This document shows, piece after piece, positions 9,177 to 18,585 of a stretch of DNA of 36,986 nucleotides. Below the pieces are notes generated by a model. The model worked only from the letters and a program-made list of their open reading frames with translations, ran no database searches and was not told the DNA's origin. The stretch is from Gammaproteobacteria bacterium (lineage in GTDB: Bacteria > Pseudomonadota > Gammaproteobacteria > S012-40). The position numbers were made by a program, and so were the translations under genes. The stretch's first letter is position 1; the number at the start of each line of letters is the position of its first letter. The DNA lies in assembly GCA_919902765.1 (NCBI GenBank), contig CAKKRP010000119.1, positions 1 to 36,986 on the forward strand, given 5' to 3'.

Positions 9177-9734
9177 ATGATTGCAAATATCAAGCAAGAC
9201 GCTGAAAAGCGTATGAAAAAATCCATAGAATCGTTGCAAGGTGAATTACAAAAGGTGCGCACCGGGCGCGCCCATACCTCGCTGCTCGATCACATTACGG
9301 TGGAATACTATGGTAATCAATCGCCGCTTAGCCAAGTGGCGAATATCACCGTCAGCGATGCGCGTACATTGACAGTGACGCCGTGGGATAAGGCCATGGT
9401 TGCGAAAATTGAAAAGGCAATACAATCGTCGGATCTCGGTCTAAATCCCGCAACGTCGGGTACCGTTATACGCGTGCCATTGCCCGCATTGACCGAAGAG
9501 CGACGCAAAGATTTAGTCAAAGTCGTGCGTCATGAAGGCGAGAACGCGCGTGTCGCGATACGCAACGTGCGGCGAGATGCGATTGCCGAACTAAAAAAAG
9601 CGTTGAAAGAAAAAGCGATTTCCGAAGACGAGCAGCGTAAGGCTGAAGACCAAATGCAAAAATTGACCGATCAAAATATCGCTGAGGTCGATAAATTACT
9701 GCAGGGCAAAGAAAAAGAATTGATGGAAATTTAA
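9177..9734 (+). CDS. frr: Ribosome recycling factor
   Basis: With EF-G it splits post-termination ribosomes. From the ATG at 9177 the product is 185 residues, exactly the E. coli length. The three-helix-bundle signatures [42 protein letters not shown] and VRNVRRDA are present. A GGAG (9163-9166) stands ten bases upstream. A GTG nine bases earlier would begin right at this ribosome site and was rejected. It ends the rpsB-tsf-pyrH-frr group and is followed by a 359-base gap rich in inverted repeats. Confidence 0.97.
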   Translation: MIANIKQDAEKRMKKSIESLQGELQKVRTGRAHTSLLDHITVEYYGNQSPLSQVANITVSDARTLTVTPWDKAMVAKIEKAIQSSDLGLNPATSGTVIRVPLPALTEERRKDLVKVVRHEGENARVAIRNVRRDAIAELKKALKEKAISEDEQRKAEDQMQKLTDQNIAEVDKLLQGKEKELMEI

Positions 9735-9739
9735 TGGCG

Positions 9740-9767
9740 CCTGTCCGTTCTTAAAGATTCGGACAGG
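9740..9767 (+). repeat. Inverted repeat just after frr
   Basis: CCTGTCCG (9740-9747) and CGGACAGG (9760-9767) are perfect eight-base arms around a 12-base loop that itself contains TCTT/AAGA. It begins six bases after the frr stop. No T run follows, so it is not a classic terminator. It could stabilise the frr mRNA 3' end or act as a pause or processing site. Confidence 0.6.
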
Positions 9768-9814
9768 ATATGCAAACAGTAAATATTGATCGCAAATCCG
9801 GCGTTTTTGGTTTT

Positions 9815-9848
9815 GTAAACCGCGCGATGAATCAGTTATGCGGTTTAC
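9815..9848 (+). repeat. Nine-base inverted repeat upstream of uppS
   Basis: GTAAACCGC (9815-9823) and GCGGTTTAC (9840-9848) are perfect arms with a 16-base spacer. As DNA this could be a dyad operator; as RNA it is a stable stem. It sits directly before the second structured segment and belongs to no gene. Confidence 0.6.
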
Positions 9849-9854
9849 TAAATA

Positions 9855-9957
9855 CCACGTAAGGAAAGCCTCAGCTTGTGAGAGGATGGTGAGCCGTAGA
9901 GAGGAAGACCAGCTAAAAAAAGCCGGGCGCAACCGCTGCGCTACGTGGAGTTTTTTT
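9855..9957 (+). ncRNA. Candidate structured RNA or leader ending in a terminator-like T run
   Basis: CCACGTA (9855-9861) can pair with TACGTGG (9942-9948) to enclose about 80 bases. Inside are smaller possible hairpins such as GCGCA/TGCGC in the last part and CTCA/TGAG in the first. Seven T (9951-9957) follow shortly after the closing stem, the shape of a small RNA or attenuator with an intrinsic terminator. I do not recognise any known riboswitch consensus. A weaker GCCGC/GCGGC hairpin follows at 9992-10005. The rest of the 359-base gap to uppS shows no coding sequence I would support. Confidence 0.35.
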
Positions 9958-10093
9958 ACCCGCTGTCTGACGTGTCCTAGGCCGCCAAGACGCCGCAGAC
10001 GCGGCTTTACTGACGTGGTTTTCGAAGTGACTATGAGGATGCGGCGCTGAGGGCGTCGTGTAGCGAAGAGTATAAGCGGGATATACACCTCGG

Positions 10094-10858
10094 ATGAAAA
10101 TTGATTTTGAACAAAACATGGGACTGGGGGCGAGCGCGCCTAAACATGTCGCTATTATCATGGACGGCAACGGGCGGTGGGCCGAGCGCAAGGGTTTGCT
10201 GCGTATTGCAGGACATAAAAGTGGCGTGGAAACCGTACGCGAGATCGTGGCAGCGGCGGGGGAGTCAGAGGTAAAGGTGCTTACGCTGTTTGCGTTCAGC
10301 AGCGAAAATTGGCGTCGCCCCGAGACCGAGGTGGGTCTGTTAATGGAGTTATTGCTCACGGCCTTGCGTCAAGAAGTTAAAAAACTCGTCAGAAATAACG
10401 TCCGATTGCGCTTCATCGGCGGTCGCGACGCATTTGCGCCGAAAATGATCAAAAGTTTGATCGAGGCCGAGGCGGCGACCGTGAATAACACCGGCCTCAA
10501 TCTTGTTATCGCCTTAAACTACGGCGGCCGTTGGGATGTCGCGCAAGCTGCGCGTCGCTTGTCGGAAGACGTATTGGCCGGACGCCGCACTCCCGATCAG
10601 ATCAATGAGTCCGTGGTCGGTCAATACATGAGTTTGGGGGAATTTCCCGAACCCGATTTATTTATTCGCACCGGTGGCGAACAACGCATCAGCAATTTTC
10701 TATTGTGGCAACTCGCATATACCGAGCTTTACTTCACCGATATATTGTGGCCGGATTTCGGTAAACAAGAATTAGCGCGCGCGATCGAATGGTTTAAAAG
10801 TCGCCAACGGCGGTTCGGACGCACGGGACAGCAAATCAAGCAGATGGGTCATGCTTAA
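10094..10858 (+). CDS. uppS: Undecaprenyl diphosphate synthase
   Basis: It adds eight isopentenyl units to farnesyl diphosphate to make the C55 lipid carrier used for peptidoglycan and O-antigen. The 254-residue product (E. coli 253) carries the catalytic block HVAIIMDGNGRWA with D24, the SSENWRRP segment, NYGGRWD, and RTGGEQRISNFLLWQ with the diphosphate-binding arginines. The Shine-Dalgarno is weak, so the exact start (10094, or the ATG at 10118) is not certain. Its last eight bases overlap the cdsA start, so the two are coupled. It opens the long envelope operon. Confidence 0.97.
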   Translation: MKIDFEQNMGLGASAPKHVAIIMDGNGRWAERKGLLRIAGHKSGVETVREIVAAAGESEVKVLTLFAFSSENWRRPETEVGLLMELLLTALRQEVKKLVRNNVRLRFIGGRDAFAPKMIKSLIEAEAATVNNTGLNLVIALNYGGRWDVAQAARRLSEDVLAGRRTPDQINESVVGQYMSLGEFPEPDLFIRTGGEQRISNFLLWQLAYTELYFTDILWPDFGKQELARAIEWFKSRQRRFGRTGQQIKQMGHA

Positions 10859-11666
10859 ACAGCGTATTCTAACCGCGCTCGTGCTGGCACCCTTGGTGAT
10901 CTGGGGGATTTTGTCTTTACCTACACTGTGGTTTGGCGGATTGGTAGGCCTGTTCGTCACCGTCGGCGCGTGGGAATGGGCGCGTTTGGCGGGGTTTGAA
11001 TCTACGCTTGCTCGCATCATGTTCGCAAGTTTAGTCGGCGTTTTATTGGTGCTGATGGGTATGGCGACGGCGCTGTCTGAATGGAACCTGCTGATCGCAG
11101 GCGCAGTGATATGGTGGGGATATGCAACGTGGGTCGTGTTCGGCTATGACGGTGCGCAAAATCCTGCGCGCAGCATCGCGCGCCTTTCTGTCGGGTTGGT
11201 TTTGCTGCTGCCCGCGTGGCTGGCGCTAGTAAAATTGCATGGTTCTGCGCAGGGGCCAATGGCGCTATTGTTTTTAATGGTGTTGATCTGGGGCGCGGAT
11301 AGCGGCGCGTATTTCGCGGGGCGTGCCTTTGGTAAACACAAATTAGCGCCCAAAGTCAGCCCTGGTAAATCGTGGGAAGGCGTGGCGGGCGCGTTGTTAT
11401 TGACATTGAGCGTGGCGATTGGCGGCGGTGTGTGGTTGTGGCAATGGCAGGGCATGCAGGTGGTGATGTTTGTCGTCTTGTGTGTCGTCACCGTCGCATT
11501 ATCCATCGTCGGCGATTTGTACGAAAGTATGGCTAAACGTCGCGTGGGAATAAAAGACAGCGGGAATATTTTGCCGGGTCATGGCGGTGTATTGGATCGC
11601 ATCGATAGTTTGACCTCCGCCGCCCCCGTTTTTGTATTGGGATACTCTTGGATGGCGCCATTATGA
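10851..11666 (+). CDS. cdsA: Phosphatidate cytidylyltransferase (CDP-diacylglycerol synthase)
   Basis: This inner-membrane enzyme converts phosphatidic acid and CTP to CDP-diacylglycerol, the precursor of all phospholipids. The 271-residue product is mostly hydrophobic with about eight membrane segments. Near the C-terminus it carries the family signature as [13 protein letters not shown] followed by [21 protein letters not shown] is also conserved. It starts within the end of uppS, and its TGA overlaps the dxr ATG in an ATGA junction, so all three are translationally linked. Confidence 0.96.
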   Translation: MLKQRILTALVLAPLVIWGILSLPTLWFGGLVGLFVTVGAWEWARLAGFESTLARIMFASLVGVLLVLMGMATALSEWNLLIAGAVIWWGYATWVVFGYDGAQNPARSIARLSVGLVLLLPAWLALVKLHGSAQGPMALLFLMVLIWGADSGAYFAGRAFGKHKLAPKVSPGKSWEGVAGALLLTLSVAIGGGVWLWQWQGMQVVMFVVLCVVTVALSIVGDLYESMAKRRVGIKDSGNILPGHGGVLDRIDSLTSAAPVFVLGYSWMAPL

Positions 11667-12856
11667 TTCAAGGTGTGACCGTGTTGGGGGCCACCGGTTC
11701 GATAGGGCTAAGCACCTTAGATGTGCTGCGTCGCCATAAAGATCGCTATCGCGTCGTCGCGCTGAGCGGTCGCTCGCGCGTAGATCGTTTATTGGAACAA
11801 TGTATCGAGTTTCAACCGGAATACGTTGCCGTTGCAGATGATCAAGCGGCCGACGAATTTGCGCAAAAATTGCGTACGCATCGTTTAGAAAATATTCGTG
11901 TCGTGAACGGTGTCAAGGGTCTAGAGACCATCGCCAGTTTAGCGCAAGTCGCTTACGTCATGGCCGCCATCGTCGGCGCGGCCGGGTTGCGGCCTACCCT
12001 GGCTGCGGCGCGCGCAGGCAAGACAGTGTTGTTGGCGAATAAAGAGGCCCTGGTGATGTCCGGGCGACTGTTTATGGATATAGTGCGACGCCATAACGCC
12101 CTGTTATTGCCTATCGATAGCGAACACAATGCGATTTTTCAGTGTATGCCCGCCCCCAATGAACAGAGTGCGGCTTGGAACAAACTGGGGGTCAGCAAAA
12201 TTTTATTAACAGCATCCGGTGGCCCGTTTCGTAAGATGCCGTTAGAGGAATTGGAATTTGTGACGCCCGCGCAGGCGGTGGCCCATCCAAATTGGTCTAT
12301 GGGACGAAAAATATCCGTCGATTCCGCGACCATGATGAATAAAGGTTTAGAAGTGATCGAGGCGTGCTGGCTATTTAATTGCACACCTGAGCAAATCGAA
12401 GTGGTGGTCCACCCGCAAAGCATTATCCATTCGATGGTGGAGTATGTCGATGGATCGGTGCTGGCCCAATTGGGTAATCCGGATATGCGCACGCCTATCG
12501 CGCACGCCCTGGCCTGGCCGGAGCGTGTCGCGTCGGGCGTCAGTCGTTTAGACATGATCGCGGTCGCAAAATTAGAGTTCGAGCGCGCGGATATGCAACG
12601 CTACCCGTGTCTGAGATTGGCGATAGAGGCAATGCAGGTGGGAGGAATAGCCACCACAGTGCTGAATGCCGCCAATGAAATAGCGGTGCAAGCGTTTTTA
12701 GAGGAACGAATTCGCTTTACGGACATTCCAAAGGTGATCGAAGAAAGTTTGGAACATAGGCCGTCTACCGGTGCGGATAATTTAGAAGCGATTTTTGCTG
12801 TCGATGAGTGGGCGCGTGCGCATGCTCGGCGGTTTATTGCGGGATTAAAGAATTGA
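11663..12856 (+). CDS. dxr: 1-deoxy-D-xylulose 5-phosphate reductoisomerase
   Basis: It makes 2-C-methyl-D-erythritol 4-phosphate, the committed step of the MEP isoprenoid pathway that supplies UppS. From the ATG at 11663 the product is 397 residues (E. coli 398). It starts with the NADPH-binding GATGSIG (residues 9-15). Later come [12 protein letters not shown], the metal-binding DSEHNAIFQ, and NKGLEVIEA with a further ligand. An in-frame TTG at 11648 would add five residues, but the ATGA overlap with the cdsA stop is the more natural start. Confidence 0.97.
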   Translation: MIQGVTVLGATGSIGLSTLDVLRRHKDRYRVVALSGRSRVDRLLEQCIEFQPEYVAVADDQAADEFAQKLRTHRLENIRVVNGVKGLETIASLAQVAYVMAAIVGAAGLRPTLAAARAGKTVLLANKEALVMSGRLFMDIVRRHNALLLPIDSEHNAIFQCMPAPNEQSAAWNKLGVSKILLTASGGPFRKMPLEELEFVTPAQAVAHPNWSMGRKISVDSATMMNKGLEVIEACWLFNCTPEQIEVVVHPQSIIHSMVEYVDGSVLAQLGNPDMRTPIAHALAWPERVASGVSRLDMIAVAKLEFERADMQRYPCLRLAIEAMQVGGIATTVLNAANEIAVQAFLEERIRFTDIPKVIEESLEHRPSTGADNLEAIFAVDEWARAHARRFIAGLKN

Positions 12857-12863
12857 GCAAATT

Positions 12864-14225
12864 ATGATAGCAGTGATATACGCGATTCTATCGTTTGTGT
12901 TAGCGCTCGGTGTATTGATCGCGGTGCATGAATACGGACACTTTTGGATGGCGCGCCGCATGGGTGTCAAGGTGTTGCGGTTTGCAATTGGTTTTGGCAA
13001 ACCCTTATGGTCTGCGACGCGCGGCCCCGACCAAACCGAATATGTATTGGGCATGTTGCCGTTGGGCGGATATGTCAAAATGCTCGATGAGCGTGAGGGT
13101 CCTGTCGCGGTCCATGAGGCGCATAGGGCGTTTAATCGACAAGGCGTGTGGCCGCGCATTGCGATTGTGAGCGCCGGTCCATTGGCGAATTTTTTATTTG
13201 CAATCGTGTTGTATTGGGGCATGTTCATGGTGGGCATGCCGGGCATCAAAACTATTGTTGATCGCGTTACGCCCGCATCAGTTGCCGAGCGTGCCGACTT
13301 ACAGCATGGAGATGAGATCATCGCTGTCGCGGGTGATCAAACGCCTACAATGGAAGTTCTGCGCTTGTCCTTGGTCGAGGCTGCGCTTAATAAAGAAGTG
13401 GTGGAAATCTCGGTGCGTCGTGACGGTCAAGAACGCAAATTGGCGATGGACTTATCCGCTGTGCCGATGAAAATGATCGAAAACGGTTTATTGCAAGAAA
13501 TCGGCATTATCCCCTTACAGCCGCATTTGCCGGCGATTGTCGGGCAATTAGAGGTCGGTAGCGTCGCGGAACGCGCCGGGTTGACGCCGGGTGATGTCAT
13601 TGTGTCTGTCGATGGCATAGGCGTCGGCGATTGGATAGCGTGGGCGGAATATATCCGCGCCCATGCGGAAAAAAGCATCCAAGTGGTGGTACGTAGAGAC
13701 GGCGTGGAAAAAACATTGTCCATTACGCCCGCCGCAGTGCATACCAAGCAGGGTACGATAGGACGCATCGGCGCCGCGCCGCGTCCGCTGGATGAATTCC
13801 CGGAACAGTTGATGGCGAAACAGCAATACGGCGTGGCGGCTGCATTTTGGCAAGGCATCAAAAAAACAGCGGACATTTCGTTATTGACCTTGCGTATGCT
13901 AGGCAAGATGGTGGTTGGAGAAGCCTCCATCGAAAATTTAAGCGGCCCGATCAGCATCGCACAATATGCCGGACAATCCGCGCAAATCGGCATCTTGCCC
14001 TTTATCGCCTTTCTCGCCATTATCAGCATCAGTTTAGGCGTTTTGAATTTGTTGCCTGTGCCGGTACTGGATGGCGGGCATCTATTATTTTACGGCATCG
14101 AACTTATCAAGGGTAGCCCGGTATCTGATAAAATATTATTATTGGGGCAAAAGATCGGCGTGGTGCTATTGATAGGGTTAATGATCTTGGCATTTTATAA
14201 TGATTTAGCGCGAGTTTTCGGTTGA
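12864..14225 (+). CDS. rseP: Site-2 zinc metalloprotease RseP
   Basis: This inner-membrane protease cuts the anti-sigma factor RseA inside the membrane to free sigma-E and also clears leftover signal peptides. The 453-residue product (E. coli 450) has HEYGH with zinc ligands H22 and H26 and catalytic E23 in the first membrane helix. Two periplasmic PDZ domains follow, and then a C-terminal helix with PVPVLDGGHLL, where D403 is the third ligand. It starts eight bases after dxr and is followed almost directly by bamA. That linkage makes sense because sigma-E responds to failures in BamA-dependent assembly. Confidence 0.97.
   Translation: MIAVIYAILSFVLALGVLIAVHEYGHFWMARRMGVKVLRFAIGFGKPLWSATRGPDQTEYVLGMLPLGGYVKMLDEREGPVAVHEAHRAFNRQGVWPRIAIVSAGPLANFLFAIVLYWGMFMVGMPGIKTIVDRVTPASVAERADLQHGDEIIAVAGDQTPTMEVLRLSLVEAALNKEVVEISVRRDGQERKLAMDLSAVPMKMIENGLLQEIGIIPLQPHLPAIVGQLEVGSVAERAGLTPGDVIVSVDGIGVGDWIAWAEYIRAHAEKSIQVVVRRDGVEKTLSITPAAVHTKQGTIGRIGAAPRPLDEFPEQLMAKQQYGVAAAFWQGIKKTADISLLTLRMLGKMVVGEASIENLSGPISIAQYAGQSAQIGILPFIAFLAIISISLGVLNLLPVPVLDGGHLLFYGIELIKGSPVSDKILLLGQKIGVVLLIGLMILAFYNDLARVFG
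14100..14128 (+). promoter_or_regulatory. Candidate sigma-E promoter for bamA inside rseP
   Basis: GAACTT (14100-14105) and TCTGATAAAA (from 14124) resemble the -35 and -10 of sigma-E promoters such as rpoH P3 and degP. They stand about 100 bases before bamA, where E. coli also has a sigma-E promoter within rseP. The spacer is 18 bases rather than the usual ~16, which weakens the case. Confidence 0.3.
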
Positions 14226-14228
14226 TTG

Positions 14229-16526
14229 ATGATGATGTTGAAACGTATTTTTTGTTTGTTCGCCGCTGGTTTGGCATGCACCGGGACTGCCTACGCGTTT
14301 GACCCGTTCGAGGTCAAAACGATTCAAATCGAAGGTGCCCAACGGGTGACGGACGCCACGGTTTTGAATTATTTGCCCATTAAACCGGGTGACAAAATAG
14401 ATGATACGCGTATCGTCGATGCTATACATGTGTTGTTTAAAACGGGCTTTTTCGCCGATGTGCGCATTAAACGCCTGGACATCGGAATATTGCTGGTCGA
14501 ATTGGTGGAACGCCCGTCAATTTCGGAAGTAAAGATCGTCGGGAATAAAGAAATCACCACGGAACAGCTCAACACGGCGCTTAAACAAACGGGTTTGGCG
14601 GAAGGCCGCATCTTCAATCGTTCGATTTTGGAAAAAGTAGAGCAGGAACTGCAACGTCAATATTTCAATGCGGCGAAATATGGCGTACAAATCAATTCCG
14701 TTATCACCCCTAAAGATCTCAATCGTGTCGCGATTAATATAGACATCAACGAAGGCGAAGTGGCACGGATCAAACAAATCGAGGTTATCGGTAACAATAC
14801 CTTTGCGAAGAGCTCGTTATTGAGTCAGTGGGAATTGTCTGAAAATACCGCCTGGGCCTCGATATCCGGCAGCAGCAAATATTCTAAACAAAAATTGCAG
14901 GGCGATTTGGAGTCTTTGCGTTCCCATTATATGGATCGCGGGTATATTAATTTCAGCATCGATTCCACCCAGGTGTCGATTTCGCCCGATAAAACCGAGG
15001 TGTTTATCACCGTAAATGTTACGGAAGGGACAAAATATAAAGTCAGTAAAGTCGCGGTCACCGGCGATACTAAGGTGCCGGAGGAAGAACTGCGCAAATT
15101 GATTTCATTGCGCGAGGGCGATACCTTCTCGCGTAAAATGATCACCGAAAGCAGCACCCGCCTCAGTGAACGCTTGGGTGTTGAAGGCTATGCCTTTGCC
15201 AATGTCAATGCGGCGCCCGATATCGACAAAGATAAAGAAACCGTAGCGCTGACTTTTTTTGTAGATCCGGGCAAACGGGTCTATGTCAGGCGTATAAATT
15301 TCGCAGGTAATACCAAAACCCAAGACGAAGTGCTAAGGCGGGAAATGCGGCAATTGGAAGGTGGCTGGATTTCTACGACCAAATTAAATCGCTCGCGCGT
15401 ACGGCTACAGCGTACCGGGTTTTTCGATGATATCAACGTCGAGACGCCCCCGGTCGCGGGCACCAATGATCAGGTAGACGTGAATTTTACCGTCGTCGAG
15501 CGCGCCTCCGGTAGCGTTAACGCGCAAATCGGATATCAACAAGGTCAAGGTTTGGTGACAGCCGCGAGCGTACACCAAAACAATTTTTTGGGTACAGGCA
15601 AACAAGTCAGCGCTGAAGTCAATAATACCTCGGTAAATCGCGTATATAGTTTTTCGACCACGGATCCGTATTATACGCTCGATGGTGTAAGCCGTAGTTT
15701 CCGTACTTATTACCGTAAGACTACGGCAGGCTACGGCAATGTTGCGCCTTACACCGCGAATGTGTATGGCGGGAGCATGAGTTATGGCGTTCCGCTCAGT
15801 GAGTATAATACCGCGCGCATGGAACTGACCTACGACGACACTCTCTTGAGTTTAGAGGCGAATGCGCCGGCCTCCTATTGGGATTTTGTCAATAAATATT
15901 CCAACCATGTCAACACATTGTCGGCGAGCAGCAGTTGGGTACACGATACGCGTAATCGCGCGTTATTTCCGGAAAGCGGTCATTATGTCAGCATGTCCGG
16001 TGAACTTTCATTGCCGTTGGCGAAGCTGACGTTTTATAAAATGACCTATAGGGAACAGCACTATTGGAAATTATTATTTGCGGATTGGATTTTTCATTTG
16101 GATGGCACGATTGCCTACGGCGGTGGATATGGCGGCACCACTGAACTGCCGTTTTATGAGAATTATTATGCCGGCGGCGACCAAGGCGTGCGCGGTTTCG
16201 CCATCAACAGTTTAGGACCCAAAGATTCAGCGACCGGTAAGCCGCTCGGTGGTAGATTGAAAACCATAGGCACCGGCGAAATATTTCTTCCGCTGCCCTT
16301 TAGCGAAGCGAGTAAGCAGTTTAGAATGAGCGGCTTTGTGGATATGGGTAATGTATTTGGCGCCGGTGAACGCCTAGACGTGGGCGCGATACGGGCCGCC
16401 TACGGGTTCGGTGCGGTGTGGATTACGCCCATAGGCGCGTTGAAGTTTAGTTGGGCATGGCCGTTGCACGTGCGGCCGGGCGATCAAGAGCAAATATTCC
16501 AGTTCTCAATCGGTGCACCGTTTTAA
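14229..16526 (+). CDS. bamA: Outer membrane protein assembly factor BamA
   Basis: BamA is the Omp85 core of the machinery that folds beta-barrel proteins into the outer membrane. The 765-residue product (E. coli 810) begins with a Sec signal peptide ending around TAYA, then five POTRA domains to about residue 420, then the 16-strand barrel. The loop-6 motif DQGVRGFAINSLGPKD carries the conserved VRGF. The protein ends in FQFSIGAPF, with the aromatic C-terminal residue typical of barrel signals. Three ATG codons stand in tandem (14229, 14232, 14235) and I chose the first; a TTG at 14226 is also in frame. No strong Shine-Dalgarno is seen, so coupling to rseP is likely. Confidence 0.97.
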   Translation: MMMLKRIFCLFAAGLACTGTAYAFDPFEVKTIQIEGAQRVTDATVLNYLPIKPGDKIDDTRIVDAIHVLFKTGFFADVRIKRLDIGILLVELVERPSISEVKIVGNKEITTEQLNTALKQTGLAEGRIFNRSILEKVEQELQRQYFNAAKYGVQINSVITPKDLNRVAINIDINEGEVARIKQIEVIGNNTFAKSSLLSQWELSENTAWASISGSSKYSKQKLQGDLESLRSHYMDRGYINFSIDSTQVSISPDKTEVFITVNVTEGTKYKVSKVAVTGDTKVPEEELRKLISLREGDTFSRKMITESSTRLSERLGVEGYAFANVNAAPDIDKDKETVALTFFVDPGKRVYVRRINFAGNTKTQDEVLRREMRQLEGGWISTTKLNRSRVRLQRTGFFDDINVETPPVAGTNDQVDVNFTVVERASGSVNAQIGYQQGQGLVTAASVHQNNFLGTGKQVSAEVNNTSVNRVYSFSTTDPYYTLDGVSRSFRTYYRKTTAGYGNVAPYTANVYGGSMSYGVPLSEYNTARMELTYDDTLLSLEANAPASYWDFVNKYSNHVNTLSASSSWVHDTRNRALFPESGHYVSMSGELSLPLAKLTFYKMTYREQHYWKLLFADWIFHLDGTIAYGGGYGGTTELPFYENYYAGGDQGVRGFAINSLGPKDSATGKPLGGRLKTIGTGEIFLPLPFSEASKQFRMSGFVDMGNVFGAGERLDVGAIRAAYGFGAVWITPIGALKFSWAWPLHVRPGDQEQIFQFSIGAPF

Positions 16527-16546
16527 TTTGGTTTAGGGGAAGCGAG

Positions 16547-17080
16547 ATGGCGTTTAGAAAGTTCAATTGGGTGGTGGCGATCATGTTAGGGTGCGTCGCT
16601 TTTCCTGCGTTAGCGGAAATGAAAATCGGGGTGGTTAATTTTCCTCGTTTGTTTGAAGAAGCGCCGCAGGCGCAAGCGGCACGCCAAAATTTGGAAAAGA
16701 AATTCGGACCTAAGCAAAAGGAATTGGCCGATGCGCAAAAAAAGGCTAAGGAATTGGAAGAGAAGTTAACGCGTGATGCGGCGGTGATGAACGAGAGCGA
16801 ACGCGGGCGGTTGGAACGCGATTTAGTCGCGCAAAAGCGCGATCTTAAGCGCATGCAAGAAGAGTTCGGCGACGACTTGAATTTCGAACGTAGCGCCGCG
16901 CTGGAAAATATCCAACGTTCTGTTGTCGAAACCGTACGCGCATTGGCGGCGGAGAAAAAATTTGATTTAGTGTTGGCCGATGGGGTGGTGTTCGCCTCTG
17001 AGGCCTTGGATATCACGCAGAGCGTTTTAGAACGTTTAAAGAAAGACTCGCCCAAGCCCGCTAAAGGCACGGGCAAATAA
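16547..17080 (+). CDS. skp: Periplasmic chaperone Skp/OmpH family
   Basis: Skp is a trimeric periplasmic holdase that carries unfolded outer-membrane proteins to BamA. The 177-residue product (E. coli 161) has a Sec signal peptide ending near FPALA, a short beta segment KIGVVNFPRL, then a long charged Ala/Lys/Glu-rich coiled-coil stretch (roughly residues 45-130), and a returning segment KFDLVLADGVVF. The ATG at 16547 follows AGGGGA by six bases. The frame is open back to 16451 inside bamA, but that part reads the barrel end out of frame. Position after bamA and before lpxD is typical. Confidence 0.95.
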   Translation: MAFRKFNWVVAIMLGCVAFPALAEMKIGVVNFPRLFEEAPQAQAARQNLEKKFGPKQKELADAQKKAKELEEKLTRDAAVMNESERGRLERDLVAQKRDLKRMQEEFGDDLNFERSAALENIQRSVVETVRALAAEKKFDLVLADGVVFASEALDITQSVLERLKKDSPKPAKGTGK

Positions 17081-17090
17081 AGGGGCGGTC

Positions 17091-18146
17091 ATGGAAGCCT
17101 CCGCGATCAGTCTTACCCTCAATGAAATATGTCATCGGGTGGGGGGGGAAGTGCGTGGCAATGGTGACGTTGCGATCCGTGGCGTCGCCAATTTGACCGA
17201 GGCGGATGTCGGGGATATCACTTTTTTAAACGGCGCAAAATATAAAAAATATCTGCCACACACGCGCGCGACGGCGGTGATTTTAGCGGCGGACATGGCG
17301 GCAGACAGCCCCGTGCCCGCATTGGTGGTGGCTCATCCCTATTTGATCTTTGCGCGCACTGCAGCGATCTTGTATCCTGATGCCTTGCCGACTGCGGGCG
17401 TGCATGCAATGGCCGTGGTGGAGCGCGGCGCGCGCATACATCCGAGTGCGGCGATTGCGCTCCTGGTTTATGTGGCCGCAGATGTCGAGATAGGCGCGGG
17501 TGCGGTGATAGGCCCAGGATGTATAGTAGGCGAGGGTTGTCGCGTGGGTGCGGCGACACGCTTGATTGCGAACGTCACCTTTAGTAAGAATGTGACGGTG
17601 GGGCAACGCTGCATAATTCATCCGGGGGCGGTCGTCGGCTCAGATGGTTTCGGCAATGTCATGGAGGGCGGCGTATGGCACAAAGTCCCCCAACTCGGTG
17701 GCGTACAGATCGGTGATGATGTGGAAATCGGTGCCAATACCTCTATAGATCGAGGGGCGTTAGGCAATACCGTGATTGGCGATGGAGTAAAATTGGATAA
17801 TCTTATACATATAGCTCACAATGTGCATATAGGCGCGCATACGGCGATTGCGGCGCATGTGGCGATTGCGGGCAGTACCCACATCGGCGAGCGTTGTACG
17901 ATCGGAGGCGCGGCGGGAATCGCAGGGCACATAGAAATTACTAACGACGTGCATATTACCGGGCTGGCGATGGTGACCAAATCCATACGCGAGGCGGGCG
18001 TTTATTCGTCAGGTATGCCTGCGCAGAGTAATGATGAATGGCATAAAAGTATCATACGAATACGCCAGTTAGAAAAACTCATGGAACGTGTCAAACGTTT
18101 GGAACAACAGCTCAATTTCAGCGAGAAAGGGCCTCACCTTGGATAA
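17091..18146 (+). CDS. lpxD: UDP-3-O-acylglucosamine N-acyltransferase
   Basis: It adds the second, N-linked hydroxyacyl chain in lipid A synthesis. The 351-residue product (E. coli 341) has an N-terminal uridine-binding domain to about residue 100, then a left-handed beta helix of hexapeptide repeats. The catalytic histidine is in [13 protein letters not shown]. The C-terminal helix is rich in charged residues ([14 protein letters not shown]). An AGGGG Shine-Dalgarno stands right before the start. The stop is one base before the fabZ start. It belongs to the lpxD-fabZ-lpxA-lpxB cluster. Confidence 0.97.
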   Translation: MEASAISLTLNEICHRVGGEVRGNGDVAIRGVANLTEADVGDITFLNGAKYKKYLPHTRATAVILAADMAADSPVPALVVAHPYLIFARTAAILYPDALPTAGVHAMAVVERGARIHPSAAIALLVYVAADVEIGAGAVIGPGCIVGEGCRVGAATRLIANVTFSKNVTVGQRCIIHPGAVVGSDGFGNVMEGGVWHKVPQLGGVQIGDDVEIGANTSIDRGALGNTVIGDGVKLDNLIHIAHNVHIGAHTAIAAHVAIAGSTHIGERCTIGGAAGIAGHIEITNDVHITGLAMVTKSIREAGVYSSGMPAQSNDEWHKSIIRIRQLEKLMERVKRLEQQLNFSEKGPHLG

Positions 18147-18147
18147 A

Positions 18148-18585
18148 ATGGATATATTGCAGATTCAGAAATTTTTGCCTCACCGCTATCCATTTTTATT
18201 GGTCGATAGGGTGATAGAATTCGTGCCCCACCGGCGCTTGGTGGCAATCAAAAATGTCACGGTGAATGAGCCATTTTTTCAAGGTCATTTCCCTGGCAGA
18301 CCTGTTTTTCCAGGAGTATTGATCATCGAAGCCTTGGCCCAGGCCTGTGGTTTGTTGGCATTTGCGTCGCAAGGCGCGACACCCGATGGTTCGATATTTT
18401 ATTTGGTGGGCGTCGATAGCGCGCGCTTCAAAAAACCGGTAGAACCGGGCGATCAAATGATTTTAACCATTGAATTTATCAAAGCGATGCGTGGCGTTTG
18501 GAAATTCAACGCGTCGGTTAAAGTCGATGACGTGGCGATAGCGGAAGCGGAATTGATGTGCGCGGAGAGGGCTGCCAAACCGTGA
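18148..18585 (+). CDS. fabZ: 3-hydroxyacyl-ACP dehydratase FabZ
   Basis: It dehydrates beta-hydroxyacyl-ACP in fatty acid elongation and competes with LpxA/LpxD for hydroxyacyl-ACP, which explains its place among the lpx genes. The 145-residue hot-dog protein has [13 protein letters not shown] near the start, and H47 and E61 in [10 protein letters not shown] and IIEALAQ form the active site. I start at the ATG at 18148, one base after the lpxD stop; a TTG at 18139, better spaced from an AAAGGG, would add only three residues. Its TGA overlaps the lpxA GTG. Confidence 0.96.
   Translation: MDILQIQKFLPHRYPFLLVDRVIEFVPHRRLVAIKNVTVNEPFFQGHFPGRPVFPGVLIIEALAQACGLLAFASQGATPDGSIFYLVGVDSARFKKPVEPGDQMILTIEFIKAMRGVWKFNASVKVDDVAIAEAELMCAERAAKP

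Noticed and set aside
9838..10050. Small plus-strand open frame in the frr-uppS gap
   Set aside because: It has no Shine-Dalgarno, odd composition, and coincides with the inverted repeats and T run, which explain the sequence better as RNA structure.
16451..16546. 32-codon N-terminal extension of skp
   Set aside because: It reads the bamA barrel end out of frame; the inner ATG has a strong Shine-Dalgarno and starts a proper signal peptide.
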